Assembly: GCF_004345565.1 (NCBI RefSeq)
Contig: NZ_SLWA01000003.1
Span: 248,001-312,000 of the forward strand
Direction of reading: 5' to 3'
Source: Flavobacterium circumlabens
Lineage (GTDB): Bacteria; Bacteroidota; Bacteroidia; Flavobacteriales; Flavobacteriaceae
DNA length: 64,000 nucleotides
Under the pieces are notes generated by a model, which was not told where the DNA came from, ran no database searches, and worked only from the letters and a program-made list of their open reading frames with translations. The translations under genes were made by a program, and so were the position numbers. Of the stretch, positions 8,185 through 16,598 are shown piece by piece (the first letter of the stretch is position 1; every line of letters starts with the position of its first letter).

Positions 8185-9081
8185 TTATTTCTGATTATAA
8201 AAGGAAGCAAATTCTTTGGCGTAATCAGCCAGTTTTGTTTTCCCCATTATTGCGGGCCTGTTTTGGTAATAATCTTCACCGAGCAACCCATTGTAAAGTC
8301 CGGCGTACATTTCGATCAGGCCTGCTGCGATTTTTGGCTGCATTCCCACATTTACTAAACCGTTTAAGGCTTCTTCATCGCTGATTAAAACCCATTTCAA
8401 ATCCGGTTTTCCAATTGCGGTACCTAAAATGCGAGCCGTTTCATTGCCTGTAAGTTCCTCACTGGCTACATAACGTACTTTTTTGCCGTTAAGCGGAGTT
8501 GTGATTTCTTCTGCAATGGCAGACGCAATGTCCAGTGGAGAGACAAAAGGTATCGTTTTTTCAGCTCCGTAATTCGTAGCAATAACTCCCTGAAATTTAA
8601 TCTGTGGAATATAAGCTTCTAAATTATAAAAGAACGAAGTCGGACGCATAAACGTAATCGCGACGTCTGTAAGTTTGTTCAGGACAGCTTCAATTTCGTG
8701 ATAACGAAGAATAATACCCGAATTTTTCTCTAAATGAGCACCAATACTACTCAAAAAGACCACGCGTTTTACGCCTGATTTTTGGATGGCTTCGGCATAA
8801 TTATTTCCGATTGTACGTGTAAAAGCATCCAGGTCAAGATTAGGATCGAAATAATTGGCTCTTGGAACCATACAATATACGGCATCTGCTCCCGTAAAAG
8901 TTTTGGTCAAGAAAGCGGCATCTTCTACAGAACCAATGGCTGCCGAAGCTGCCAGGATTTCAATTTCTGCTTGTTTCTCAGTGTTGCTGCTAATTACCGT
9001 AACCTGATGTCCTTTTTGCACTAACTCCTGAGCCAGTGGCTTGCTGATGTTCCCCAGGGAACCTGTAATAATAATTTTCAT
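8185..9081 (-). CDS. NmrA-like NAD(P)-binding atypical SDR protein
   Basis: A 298-residue protein beginning MKIIITGSLGNISKPLAQEL, an atypical glycine-rich Rossmann loop (GxxGxx). This is followed by 'DAVYCMVPRANYFDPN', 'VKRVVFLSSIGAH' and 'VAITFMRPTSFFYNLEAY', all features of the NmrA/QOR2 branch of atypical SDRs. Such proteins sense or reduce NAD(P)-linked substrates, often quinones. The 12-bp spacing to the AraC gene suggests one transcription unit. Confidence 0.88.
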   Translation of the reverse strand: MKIIITGSLGNISKPLAQELVQKGHQVTVISSNTEKQAEIEILAASAAIGSVEDAAFLTKTFTGADAVYCMVPRANYFDPNLDLDAFTRTIGNNYAEAIQKSGVKRVVFLSSIGAHLEKNSGIILRYHEIEAVLNKLTDVAITFMRPTSFFYNLEAYIPQIKFQGVIATNYGAEKTIPFVSPLDIASAIAEEITTPLNGKKVRYVASEELTGNETARILGTAIGKPDLKWVLISDEEALNGLVNVGMQPKIAAGLIEMYAGLYNGLLGEDYYQNRPAIMGKTKLADYAKEFASFYNQK

Positions 9082-9186
9082 TTGTCTGTTTTTTATGATG
9101 TGACAAAGTTCTGCAACATCATAACAAGAGCTGTAGTCAAATCTACTATTGTCTTAGCCTAAAACAGGAGTAATGTCTTTTTGGAA

Positions 9187-9672
9187 TTATTTTGCCGATA
9201 ATTTCTTTTCGTTTTCGGTTTGAGGTTTGTCTTTGCCATTTGGCTGACCTTTGCCGGTTGTGATAAGTTTTTTAAGGCTGTTTTGAATGTAATTCGTCCA
9301 TGAATCCCTGCAGATTTCAAAACATTCGTAATCGGGAACTAAGCCAAAATGGGTGAAACGAAGTTCTGTTTTTCCGTCTTTTTCCCCAATTTCAAAAGTT
9401 GGTTTAGTACCTGTCCATTCTTTTTCGTCTTCCGTAAACTTAAAATAGTTTTCCTCTACCAGCCAGACTATTTTGCGGTTGGGAATCACTTCAGTCAATT
9501 TCACTTTACAGCGATGCACATCTTCGTAATGATATTTAAAGGTATCATTCAATTTAGCTGTATTTCCTTCTATTTCCTCCGACCACCAGCCGCGAACGTT
9601 GGTAACGGCATTAAAAACGTCCTCCGCAGAATGATCAGTAATAAGAGTTGTGGTAAAATCCTGTGTACTCAT
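9187..9672 (-). CDS. SRPBCC / AHSA1 domain protein
   Basis: A 161-residue START-like protein with 'FTTTLITDHSAEDVFNAVTN', 'RGWWSEEIEG', 'FKYHYEDVHRCKVKLTEVIP', 'KIVWLVEENYF' and 'LRFTHFGLVPDYECFEICRD', the usual strands and C-terminal helix of the Hsp90-activator-homology 1 group. The tail (about 145-161) is charged and probably disordered. It is a single gene with no clear partner, and the ligand is unknown. Confidence 0.87.
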   Translation of the reverse strand: MSTQDFTTTLITDHSAEDVFNAVTNVRGWWSEEIEGNTAKLNDTFKYHYEDVHRCKVKLTEVIPNRKIVWLVEENYFKFTEDEKEWTGTKPTFEIGEKDGKTELRFTHFGLVPDYECFEICRDSWTNYIQNSLKKLITTGKGQPNGKDKPQTENEKKLSAK

Positions 9673-9769
9673 GGTGTATCATTTTAGAAATTAGTACAAC
9701 AAATTTACATTCTATAAATCAATAACTTAGGTTGTTTAAGGACAATTTTAAGGGTAGATTCGGACAGGT

Positions 9770-9945
9770 TTTTAGATTATTAGATTATTAGATTTTAGAT
9801 TGTTGGAATTTGGAATTTTAAAGTTTGGAATTTTAGATTTTAGGCTTTGTATTGTTGCAATTTGGAATTTTAAAGTTTAGATTGTTAGATTTTAGAATGT
9901 AGATTGTTGGAATTTGGAATTTAATTTTTGGAATTTATTTTTTTT
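9770..9945. repeat. AT-rich direct-repeat tract ('ttggaatttggaatttta')
   Basis: The intergenic stretch contains several copies of gattattagatt and of gttggaatttggaattttaaagttt with small changes. No open frame is visible on either strand. Tracts of this kind are common between flavobacterial genes and probably arose by slippage. It separates the SRPBCC gene from the hypothetical gene at 9951-10466. Confidence 0.75.
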
Positions 9946-9950
9946 CACCC

Positions 9951-10466
9951 CTAATATTCCTTCACATCATCAATTAAAAAAGATTTTCCGGATTCGATAA
10001 CTTTGATGTCCCTTTTGTAGGTAGATTTATATTGCGTATCTTTTATAATAACCTGAAAAATATAGACATTTCCTTTTGCACTTATTAATTCACACTTAGA
10101 AACTACAATTTTTACCCAGTCCTGAGCAGAAATTAAAAAACCATCATATCCGGCATATTTTACATCATATTTCTTTTTCCATTTTTTATTGAATTGTTCT
10201 AATGTTAAACTGCCTTCTGTATCCATGTCGATATTCATAGCGTCAGTTTTGTAGTCGTTATAGCTTTTTGTCGTTATTGAAATCATATCGGCAGATTCTT
10301 GTTTAAAGAAATTTTCAATAGATTTTACGAGCCATTTTTTGGCCAGTTCACTTTTGTCGAAAGCAATTTCTTTAGGGTTGCTAATTTCAGGCTGATTTAG
10401 TTTTGGACTTGCGTATGAGAAAAAGAAGATGAGATGGAATGCGAGTACGATTTTTATTTTGTTCAT
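9951..10466 (-). CDS. Hypothetical exported protein
   Basis: A 171-residue protein that I do not recognise. It begins with a signal peptide (MNKIKIVLAFHLIFFFSYAS). The mature part is rich in Lys and aromatic residues, with 'FNKKWKKKYDVKYAGYDGF' and a C-terminal 'KVIESGKSFLIDDVKEY' resembling the strand ending of small NTF2-like or DUF3828-type secreted proteins. It lies 19 bp after the lipoprotein gene stop, so the two are likely cotranscribed with the SUFU gene upstream. Confidence 0.65.
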   Translation of the reverse strand: MNKIKIVLAFHLIFFFSYASPKLNQPEISNPKEIAFDKSELAKKWLVKSIENFFKQESADMISITTKSYNDYKTDAMNIDMDTEGSLTLEQFNKKWKKKYDVKYAGYDGFLISAQDWVKIVVSKCELISAKGNVYIFQVIIKDTQYKSTYKRDIKVIESGKSFLIDDVKEY

Positions 10467-10485
10467 TTTAAGGTTGGATTATCGT

Positions 10486-10884
10486 CTATTTTATTCGAAT
10501 GTATTCAGACTGGTAGCAATCGTGACATTCGTCATTTAAATACAATTTGTTGTCTTTAATTTCAAAAGATTGGCTGGGCATGTTTTCGATTACAATCATT
10601 TTTTTGTTATCTCCGTAAATCGAATTCTGGTTTTTTATGGAAAAAGTATTTTCAGACAGCAAATTCCCATTTTCATATTTTTTGATAGTGGAGTTTGAAA
10701 TTTCAATAGTCATTGTCTTTTTCTCCGATGCCGGGGTAAGGGTGGAACCAATAAATCCGCCTGTTGAACTGACCCAATTCCATTTTCCGTTTAGGGGATT
10801 TTCTTTAGAAGTATCCATATTACTGCTGCTGCTGCACGAAAGTAATTGGAGGAATACCAATACAAAAGCAATTTTTTTTATCAT
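10486..10884 (-). CDS. Hypothetical lipoprotein
   Basis: A 132-residue protein with a lipoprotein signal (FVLVFLQLLSCSSSSN; predicted lipidated Cys near residue 17). The mature part, with 'LNGKWNWVSSTGGFIG', 'KKTMTIEISNSTIKKYENG' and 'NQNSIYGDNKKMIVIE', looks like a small lipocalin-like beta barrel of the kind seen in many Bacteroidetes lipoproteins. No function can be assigned. It is the middle gene of a three-gene minus-strand run from SUFU to the hypothetical exported protein. Confidence 0.7.
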   Translation of the reverse strand: MIKKIAFVLVFLQLLSCSSSSNMDTSKENPLNGKWNWVSSTGGFIGSTLTPASEKKTMTIEISNSTIKKYENGNLLSENTFSIKNQNSIYGDNKKMIVIENMPSQSFEIKDNKLYLNDECHDCYQSEYIRIK

Positions 10885-10921
10885 TTTCAGTTCTGGATTA
10901 GGGTTAGGATTTCTCTGTTTG

Positions 10922-11566
10922 TTATTTTCTTGTAAGGTCGGTAATTAATAAAGGATTGTTTTCTTTTAATTCCTGTACGATTTCTTCAACCGTTCTGCGG
11001 CCTTCTTTTATATCGTCAAATTCGGTGGTAGTAATTCCGATAATTTGAAGGAATGTCACTTCACCATGAGGTGTTTCTATTTTTTCAATTTCGGGATCTG
11101 TTACAAATACCAATCCGGTGATTTCAGTTTCGGTATCGAGTCTTATCGGGCCGTTTGCAGGCATATAGTGAAATTCTTCAAACCAGTTTCCGCTGCTAAA
11201 CACATATTTGGCAATATTTTGCAATAAGGCAATGGCCCAGCCCGGATTTTCGCTGTCTCCGGAAAACGGTTTTAATCTGAAAGTAAGTTCAAATCCCCAT
11301 TTACTGTATTCACTGTCTAGTTTTTCTTCATTATAATACAATTCCGAAAAGCCATAGGTTATAAAATGAAAATGATCTGTTTGTTTTTTACTTTCGTAAA
11401 TACTTACACCGTCCAGCGGATGTTCTCCACCCAGCATATAATTTATTGCCGGAGCAAAATGTTTCGGTTCCTGATTTGGGTAAAGGCGCTCGAATTGTCT
11501 ATCGATTTCCAGCCATCCAACGGCATCCTCTTCTGTAAACTCTTTTTTGTATTCTTCTAATGTCAT
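10922..11566 (-). CDS. Suppressor of fused (SUFU) domain protein
   Basis: A 214-residue protein with the SUFU-domain pattern: 'PKHFAPAINYMLGGEHPLDG', 'DHFHFITYGFSELYYNE', 'SKWGFELTFRLKP', 'WAIALLQNIAKYVFSSGNWF' and a C-terminal 'GEVTFLQIIGITTTEFDDI'. Bacterial SUFU proteins are known as immunity proteins in polymorphic toxin systems and also occur alone. No toxin gene is visible next to it, so an orphan immunity or binding role is an inference. The length matches bacterial single-domain SUFU proteins. Confidence 0.9.
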   Translation of the reverse strand: MTLEEYKKEFTEEDAVGWLEIDRQFERLYPNQEPKHFAPAINYMLGGEHPLDGVSIYESKKQTDHFHFITYGFSELYYNEEKLDSEYSKWGFELTFRLKPFSGDSENPGWAIALLQNIAKYVFSSGNWFEEFHYMPANGPIRLDTETEITGLVFVTDPEIEKIETPHGEVTFLQIIGITTTEFDDIKEGRRTVEEIVQELKENNPLLITDLTRK

Positions 11567-11650
11567 GTTCTCGAAAAATTTAAATCGTCCTGTTTTATAA
11601 AATATTTTTATTAGGAAAAGATATTGCCTGAACTAATTTAAAATAAAATT

Positions 11651-12580
11651 TTAGATATCCTTGTCTTCGGGTGAAGGATTTACTGTATTGTGTTTTTTGA
11701 ATGTAGTCGTGAAGTTTTGTACAAATTCTTTGGTGTACTGGCCTGTTTTGTCGAGATCAGGATCTAAAATGGTGATTTCAAGCCCCGTTAATTGATCACT
11801 TTGAAACAAATAGGAGGTAAGCTCATTAAACTCCTCATAAGTAAGACCATCCGGAGTGCGGCTGTCTACGCAGGGCATTATGGAATCGTTTAAAACGTCT
11901 GCATCGATATGGAGCCAGAATCCGTCGAGGTTTTTATTTTCGACTTCAGAAAGAAAGGATTGAATGCAGTTTGAAATGCCTTGTTTTCGTAATTCCTGCA
12001 AGCTTATGTAAGTCGCGGAAGAGTTGCAAATTTGATTTTCATAGGCGTCATCGTATTCCCGATTGCCTACGCACCAGAGGTTTTCTTCTTTTATATAAGG
12101 CTGTAAATTCAGCATATCGGTTAATTTCTTAGGGCCGTTTCCGGTTACGATCGATGCTGCCATTCCGCCCACGCCTCCGGTTTCTGATAGGGAAACGTCC
12201 ATGAAATCGGTGTGTCCGTCCAGATAAAATAAACCATAATTTCCTTTTTGTTTTAAGGCAATGACCGATCCCAGAAGAATGCTGCAATCGCCTCCCAGTA
12301 CGAACGGAAATTTGTTTTGAGAAAGTAAGTTGTTAACTAAATAGGCCTGTTCCCTCGCATAATCAACCAGCGAATTGACATTGAGTATTTGGGTTTCGGA
12401 ATCTCTGGTATTTGAATATCGCGGCGCATCAAGTCTGATAGTACTTTTGGGTTGAATGATCTTGTGTAAATTATGTTTCCAGAACCAATCAGGCAGATTT
12501 TTTACGCCCGGTTCTTTTCCGGGTTGCGGTTCTTTTAATCCTAAATTAGATGGAAATTCAACAATATAAATCTCTTTCAT
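11651..12580 (-). CDS. Arginase/agmatinase-fold hydrolase with a Cys in the first metal motif
   Basis: A 309-residue ureohydrolase-fold protein. The metal motifs are GGDCS (residues 96-100), LDGHTDF (Asp121, His123, Asp125) and HIDADVLN (Asp226, Asp228). In classical arginases the first motif is GGDH, so one of the two-metal ligands is Cys99 here. The other ligands are kept, and metal binding is likely. The substrate (arginine, agmatine, formimidoylglutamate or another guanidine) cannot be read from the sequence. It is a single gene, followed downstream on the same strand by the SUFU group. Confidence 0.87.
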   Translation of the reverse strand: MKEIYIVEFPSNLGLKEPQPGKEPGVKNLPDWFWKHNLHKIIQPKSTIRLDAPRYSNTRDSETQILNVNSLVDYAREQAYLVNNLLSQNKFPFVLGGDCSILLGSVIALKQKGNYGLFYLDGHTDFMDVSLSETGGVGGMAASIVTGNGPKKLTDMLNLQPYIKEENLWCVGNREYDDAYENQICNSSATYISLQELRKQGISNCIQSFLSEVENKNLDGFWLHIDADVLNDSIMPCVDSRTPDGLTYEEFNELTSYLFQSDQLTGLEITILDPDLDKTGQYTKEFVQNFTTTFKKHNTVNPSPEDKDI

Positions 12581-12641
12581 AACCTTATTATTTACTGATA
12601 AAGTTATTAAATATCTCTATTTTTTGTGGAAAGAAAAATGA

Positions 12642-12830
12642 TTACTTATGTTTTTTTTCCATCGTGATGGTGAGCTTATTTTTTTGTTGTTTTATGTTTA
12701 CCATTTGACCTTCAATAAATCCAAGTTCTTTAAGCCATTTGCCAGCAAGTCTTATTACAGGAGTTGTTGTGATTTTGTGATTTCTTGCTTTGTATATCGT
12801 GTGAATTTTTAGTTTTCTTGAATGTATCAT
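12642..12830 (-). CDS. SymE-like toxin family protein
   Basis: A 62-residue basic protein. The core 'PVIRLAGKWLKELGFIEGQ' followed by 'MVNIKQQKNKLTITM' matches the SymE domain, an AbrB-superfamily toxin first described in E. coli as an SOS-induced RNA-cleaving or nucleoid-binding protein controlled by the antisense RNA SymR. I chose ATG at 12830; the longer frame reaches back only to a TTG at 12875. Possible antisense control would need a plus-strand RNA over about 12780-12880, which I cannot show. Confidence 0.75.
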   Translation of the reverse strand: MIHSRKLKIHTIYKARNHKITTTPVIRLAGKWLKELGFIEGQMVNIKQQKNKLTITMEKKHK

Positions 12831-12999
12831 TGTCGTATAATTATATGAAAAATGTGATCTCGTGTCATAAATCAAATGTCATGTAAATTGCCGAGAAATT
12901 TGTCATATTAAAATACGACATGTTGATTATTTATATAATCTAAAAGAAAAATAAGTCAATAAATTATTGAACTGACTGATTTAGAACTATGTAAGGAAC

Positions 13000-13036
13000 A
13001 AAAAAATCCGATCTGCTTTCACAAATCGGATTTAGT
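13000..13036 (-). terminator. Rho-independent terminator after the SPFH gene
   Basis: An aatccga / tcggatt stem with a short loop (tctgctttcacaa) is followed on the minus strand by seven T residues. It lies about 19 bp past the stop at 13055. The same stem wording (aatccg...cggatt) is reused in the terminators at 15238-15275 and 16523-16563. Confidence 0.85.
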
Positions 13037-13054
13037 ATTAAAAATTGAAATAAA

Positions 13055-14962
13055 TTATTTTTTAGGATTCTTTACATTTTTATCGGTATCCATCATTTCC
13101 ATGAGTTTCAAGCCTAATAAACCGCTGATCGAACCATCAGAACCACCATTTCCGGTGATTAATACATCCGGAATTACTTTGATGTTTCCTTTACCAATTT
13201 CCTCGGTAACTTTGTATTTGGTGAAATTATCACCACCCATCGCCGTAACCTGTAACTGATACGATTCTGCTGTCGATTTACCAATCGCCATAATTTTTTC
13301 CGCTTCGGCTAAACCGGTTTTGGAGATTCTTTCGGCTTCTGCACTTGCATTAAGTTTGGTCGCTTCGGCTTGTGCGCCGGCTCTGGCTTTTGTAGCTTCT
13401 GCTTCAGCATTGGCACGCATTTTTGTGGCTTCTGCTTCCGCGTTTACGTTTAGTTTTAAACTGGTAGCATCTCCTTCTGCTTTTTTAACGGTCGCGTCTG
13501 CGGTACGTTGTGCGATTTCAACACTTTGTGATGCACGAACGATTTCTTTCTGCATGTCGGCAATTGCCGTTTCTTTTTCCATTCCCTGACGTTGTTCCTG
13601 CGCCATTCTTTGGGTTTGGTAGGTTTTTTGTTCTTCTTCGGCTAATTTTCTGTCCGTTAATGTTTTCATTAAGGAATCCGGCGGAACGATATCACCAATT
13701 AAGGTATCAACGGCATTTACGTTGTATTCGTCCAATACCAGCTTGATATGGTTTTTAGCAGATTCCTGACGCTCTTTTCTGGTCGATAAAAACGAAATTA
13801 CATCGCTGTCCTGAGCCGAGTTTCTGAAATAGTTACCAATGGTAGGTTCTAAAACCTGAGAAACAAGGTTGTTCATGCTTCCGAAACGGGCAATAACTTT
13901 TGGTGCTTCCGCAGCTGGAACGTGAATGATCTGTGCTACATCCAGATTAAACGGGAAACCATCTTTGGAACGAACGGTAATGGTAGACAGATTTTTATCT
14001 AAATTATGGGATTCGCTTCGTGCATTGGCCCAGTTTAAAACCAGGTTGGTGGTCGGAACGGCTTCCAGTTTGGTGGTGTATTTGTTTAAGGCATATTTTC
14101 CGGGACCAAATGGTTCCATCCAGACACCGCGTTGTCCTTTTGAAACAATATTTCCGTGTTTGAAGGTATCGCCCGTAACATCCTGTCCGTCTTCACCAAT
14201 ATAGGAGATTACTACTCCAACATAACCAATAGGTACATCGGTCATTGGATTCTGTTCAATCAGGATTGCCCAGGTATTGATGTAATACGAACCTGCCAGC
14301 ATGACCTGAGGCTGTAAACCACGATTTCCGCCTTTGTCCAGAAACTGATCAAAATCCTGAAAGTTGTTGTGTCCTTCTACAAATTTTCCGGCAATCTGCC
14401 CTTGCGGAATCGGTTCACCATCGAGAGCCGTAACGATTCCGATCATGTTTTCGTAAATCTTGATCTGGTCTGCCATTACAATTTCAAACAGAAAGGTATT
14501 AATACGATACGAACCTGTGGTGATAAAAGCAGTCTGACGTCCTTTCTGACCGCCATTGTTTAAGAATGCTGTGGCGTCCTGAAAGTTATCGCTGTCTACT
14601 TTTCGGGCCAGGATTCGTCCGGTTGGGATTTCCTTTCCGTCTTTACTTAAAACAAGCCCGATTTTCCCTTCCGGAATAATGGTAAATCCGGTCATGTCTA
14701 CGGTGTATTGCCAGATCCACATGGCCCAGTACAATCCGGGAGCTAAAGTTTGTGCCTGGTAACCTGCTTCTCCTTTTGTAGCAATGATTCTGCCATCGGG
14801 AAGGGATTTGTCGGCACCAAATAAAACGAATTTCTTGGTCACCAGACCAATTTTATCTTCGGGAACAATTACCATTCCGAAGAATACGCGAAGTACAAAT
14901 TTGTAAAATAAGATGGAGAATACAAGTAAGAGTACCCACCAATAAGAAGTAATTTCAGTCAT
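13055..14962 (-). CDS. Flotillin-like SPFH/band 7 membrane protein
   Basis: A 635-residue protein with an N-terminal membrane segment (about residues 8-28). Four repeats of a 55-65-residue beta module follow (about 33-85, 96-160, 170-235 and 244-300; key words 'PEGKIGLVLSKDGKEIPTGR', 'ENMIGIVTALDGEPIPQGQ'). The SPFH domain covers about 300-450 ('TITVRSKDGFPFNLDVAQII'). A long Ala/Glu-rich coiled coil (about 450-575) contains near-identical 'NAEAEATKMRANAEAEATKA' blocks, and the tail is glycine-rich. Flotillins organise membrane microdomains. It is a single gene with its own promoter and terminator. Confidence 0.92.
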   Translation of the reverse strand: MTEITSYWWVLLLVFSILFYKFVLRVFFGMVIVPEDKIGLVTKKFVLFGADKSLPDGRIIATKGEAGYQAQTLAPGLYWAMWIWQYTVDMTGFTIIPEGKIGLVLSKDGKEIPTGRILARKVDSDNFQDATAFLNNGGQKGRQTAFITTGSYRINTFLFEIVMADQIKIYENMIGIVTALDGEPIPQGQIAGKFVEGHNNFQDFDQFLDKGGNRGLQPQVMLAGSYYINTWAILIEQNPMTDVPIGYVGVVISYIGEDGQDVTGDTFKHGNIVSKGQRGVWMEPFGPGKYALNKYTTKLEAVPTTNLVLNWANARSESHNLDKNLSTITVRSKDGFPFNLDVAQIIHVPAAEAPKVIARFGSMNNLVSQVLEPTIGNYFRNSAQDSDVISFLSTRKERQESAKNHIKLVLDEYNVNAVDTLIGDIVPPDSLMKTLTDRKLAEEEQKTYQTQRMAQEQRQGMEKETAIADMQKEIVRASQSVEIAQRTADATVKKAEGDATSLKLNVNAEAEATKMRANAEAEATKARAGAQAEATKLNASAEAERISKTGLAEAEKIMAIGKSTAESYQLQVTAMGGDNFTKYKVTEEIGKGNIKVIPDVLITGNGGSDGSISGLLGLKLMEMMDTDKNVKNPKK

Positions 14963-14983
14963 AGTTGTTTAGATTTTATACTA

Positions 14984-14991
14984 CAAACGTA
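14984..14991 (-). promoter_or_regulatory. Candidate -7 element (TACGTTTG) for the SPFH gene
   Basis: The minus strand reads TACGTTTG, an exact TAnnTTTG match, 22 bases before the ATG at 14962. I see no exact TTTG box at the expected 19-base spacing, so the call is moderate. The rest of the gap up to 15237 is AT-rich and shows nothing else. Confidence 0.45.
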
Positions 14992-15237
14992 ATAGAAATA
15001 TTTCCTATTAAAATGAAATATTTTTAAAATTAACATTTGATGATTTTGGACTGAAAGTGTTAAAATTAATTCGATTTTATATCGTTGGAATTGTCATTTT
15101 GTGACACGATTTTTTGCTCTGTCAACTATGATTGGTATTTTGGGTTTTAACAATTTAAAAGGGGAATTGTTTTGTTTTGGACAGGCGATTGGAGGGAAAG
15201 AGTTTGTATGATTTTACAAACTAAAAACAAGATGCTC

Positions 15238-15275
15238 AAAAAAAATCCGATTTGCTTTCGCAAACCGGATTTTAG
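15238..15275 (-). terminator. Terminator after the TPM-domain gene
   Basis: The stem is aaaatccg/cggatttt with loop atttgctttcgcaaac, followed on the minus strand by a T run. It is 18 bp past the stop at 15293. The outer stem matches the terminators at 13000-13036 and 16523-16563. Confidence 0.85.
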
Positions 15276-15292
15276 TTCAATTTTTAGTATTT

Positions 15293-15784
15293 CTATTCCA
15301 GCTTTTTTATAATCTGTGCTGCTCCATCTTGTAAACCTTTGTAATAATCGCCTTTTTTTAATTCCGGAATTACAAAAGTGGAGATGATACTTTCTACTTC
15401 TTTGTCGCTAAGTTTATTGCGTAATTTGTCTAGTCCGCGAATTTGTATCTGCCTTAATTGTTTGCTTATGACCAGTATAATGGAAGCATCAATTTTCAGG
15501 CTGGTATTGAGATATTTGTCAAGTTCTAGAGAGTAATCGCTAAGGTCTGTGTACGGACTTATTGATGGAGTAGTCACTATAACAATTTTATGTCCGGTTT
15601 TTGTTTCACAGGATTTTAAAGTTGCACTTAAAGTTTGTACTTGTTTTGGAGTCAGAATTTTTTCGAAGTCATTTACGTAATCGTATTTTTTTCCGAAGAT
15701 GTTTTGGGGTTCTGTTTTGGTTTGTGCAAAAAAGCTATTCGAAAAAAGAACAGAAAGCGCAATAATGAAAAATATTTTTTTCAT
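15293..15784 (-). CDS. Exported TPM domain protein
   Basis: About 163 residues. I chose the internal ATG at 15784 because it starts a clean signal peptide (MKKIFFIIALSVLFSNSFFA); the longer frame adds 12 residues with no signal character. The mature region has 'YVNDFEKILTPKQVQTLSAT', 'GHKIVIVTTPSISPY', 'IILVISKQLRQIQIRGLDKL' and a C-terminal 'YKGLQDGAAQIIKKL', the pattern of the TPM_phosphatase domain found in photosystem II repair protein TLP18.3 and bacterial YgcG-like proteins. Here no membrane tail follows, so it is a soluble periplasmic or exported form. Confidence 0.87.
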   Translation of the reverse strand: MKKIFFIIALSVLFSNSFFAQTKTEPQNIFGKKYDYVNDFEKILTPKQVQTLSATLKSCETKTGHKIVIVTTPSISPYTDLSDYSLELDKYLNTSLKIDASIILVISKQLRQIQIRGLDKLRNKLSDKEVESIISTFVIPELKKGDYYKGLQDGAAQIIKKLE

Positions 15785-15869
15785 GGGTAGATTTGTTTTG
15801 GGGAGCCGCAAAATTACCACTTTATTGTTAGAATTCGCCTTGTAATTTGATACTAAAAGGTTAATGTTT

Positions 15870-16220
15870 TTATTTGCGGGATTCTGAAGTGCTTACCTGT
15901 TGTATGCCACACCAGGATTTGATATTTAAAGCATTAAAATCAGGACATTTTTTGGCTTCTTTTTTAGATAAGGAGATAATTTCTTCTTTTGTTAATCCAG
16001 AATTATAGTAATAATTGTTGTAGTCCTCTCCGTAAATCCAGGCATCACTGGATCCGTTTTGCATGACAGTGGTGTTAAAAATAAATAGGTTGGATTGTTT
16101 TGGAATGTAATAATTGGAATCAATTAAACAGCCCCATACATTTCCGGGAAAAGCAGAGCTGAAGAATGCACAAAGGAAAATGAGCAGGAGTGTTGTTATT
16201 ATGTATTTTTTATATTTCAT
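15870..16220 (-). CDS. Hypothetical exported protein
   Basis: A 116-residue protein with a strong N-terminal hydrophobic signal or anchor (IITTLLLIFLCAFFSSAF). Four Cys residues in the mature part (Cys31, Cys92, Cys104 and one in the signal) and many Tyr/Asn residues (EDYNNYYYNSG) suggest a small secreted domain. I do not recognise a family. It lies between the TPM gene and a 378-bp intergenic region. Confidence 0.55.
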   Translation of the reverse strand: MKYKKYIITTLLLIFLCAFFSSAFPGNVWGCLIDSNYYIPKQSNLFIFNTTVMQNGSSDAWIYGEDYNNYYYNSGLTKEEIISLSKKEAKKCPDFNALNIKSWCGIQQVSTSESRK

Positions 16221-16311
16221 TGCATGATTTTTTCTGATGTGAAAAATAGAAAATAAATTCGACCTGCTTTTACAAAATGATTTTTTTTAAATAATTATGA
16301 CTAAATAATAT

Positions 16312-16499
16312 CACGCAAAGGCGCAAAGTTTTTGTGCTATTATTTTTTTTAATTTTGACCTTGAAAAATAACGAATAGCTTTAACTGACTTAGAGAGAAT
16401 CTAATGTATAAAATAGGACCTAACCAATTGAAAAACATTCAAAACAAAAAAGTGCTCCCATTTTCAGAAACCGTATACAAAACTTTGCGCCTTTGAGTG
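16312..16499. repeat. Inverted repeat with 'caaaggcgcaaagttttt' arms in a gene-free stretch
   Basis: The gap from 16221 to 16598 holds no gene. Its arms are cacgcaaaggcgcaaagttt (from 16312) and aaaactttgcgcctttgagt (from 16479), reverse complements over about 18 bases with a 145-base spacer. No open frame is visible between them. Arms with this 'ttgcgcctttg' wording recur between genes in many Bacteroidetes, from memory. The terminator of lpdA follows at 16523. Confidence 0.7.
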
Positions 16500-16522
16500 A
16501 AAATGAGCAAAGACATCCTGAA

Positions 16523-16563
16523 TAAAAAAATCCGACTTGCGTTAGCAAACCGGATTTTTTAAA
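16523..16563 (-). terminator. Terminator after lpdA
   Basis: The stem is aaaaatccg/cggattttt around cttgcgttagcaaac, with a T run on both strands. It lies 36 bp past the lpdA stop. It shares its outer stem with two other terminators in this window. Confidence 0.85.
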
Positions 16564-16598
16564 TTGAAAATTATATGTAACCGTAAAACGGTTTTGTA

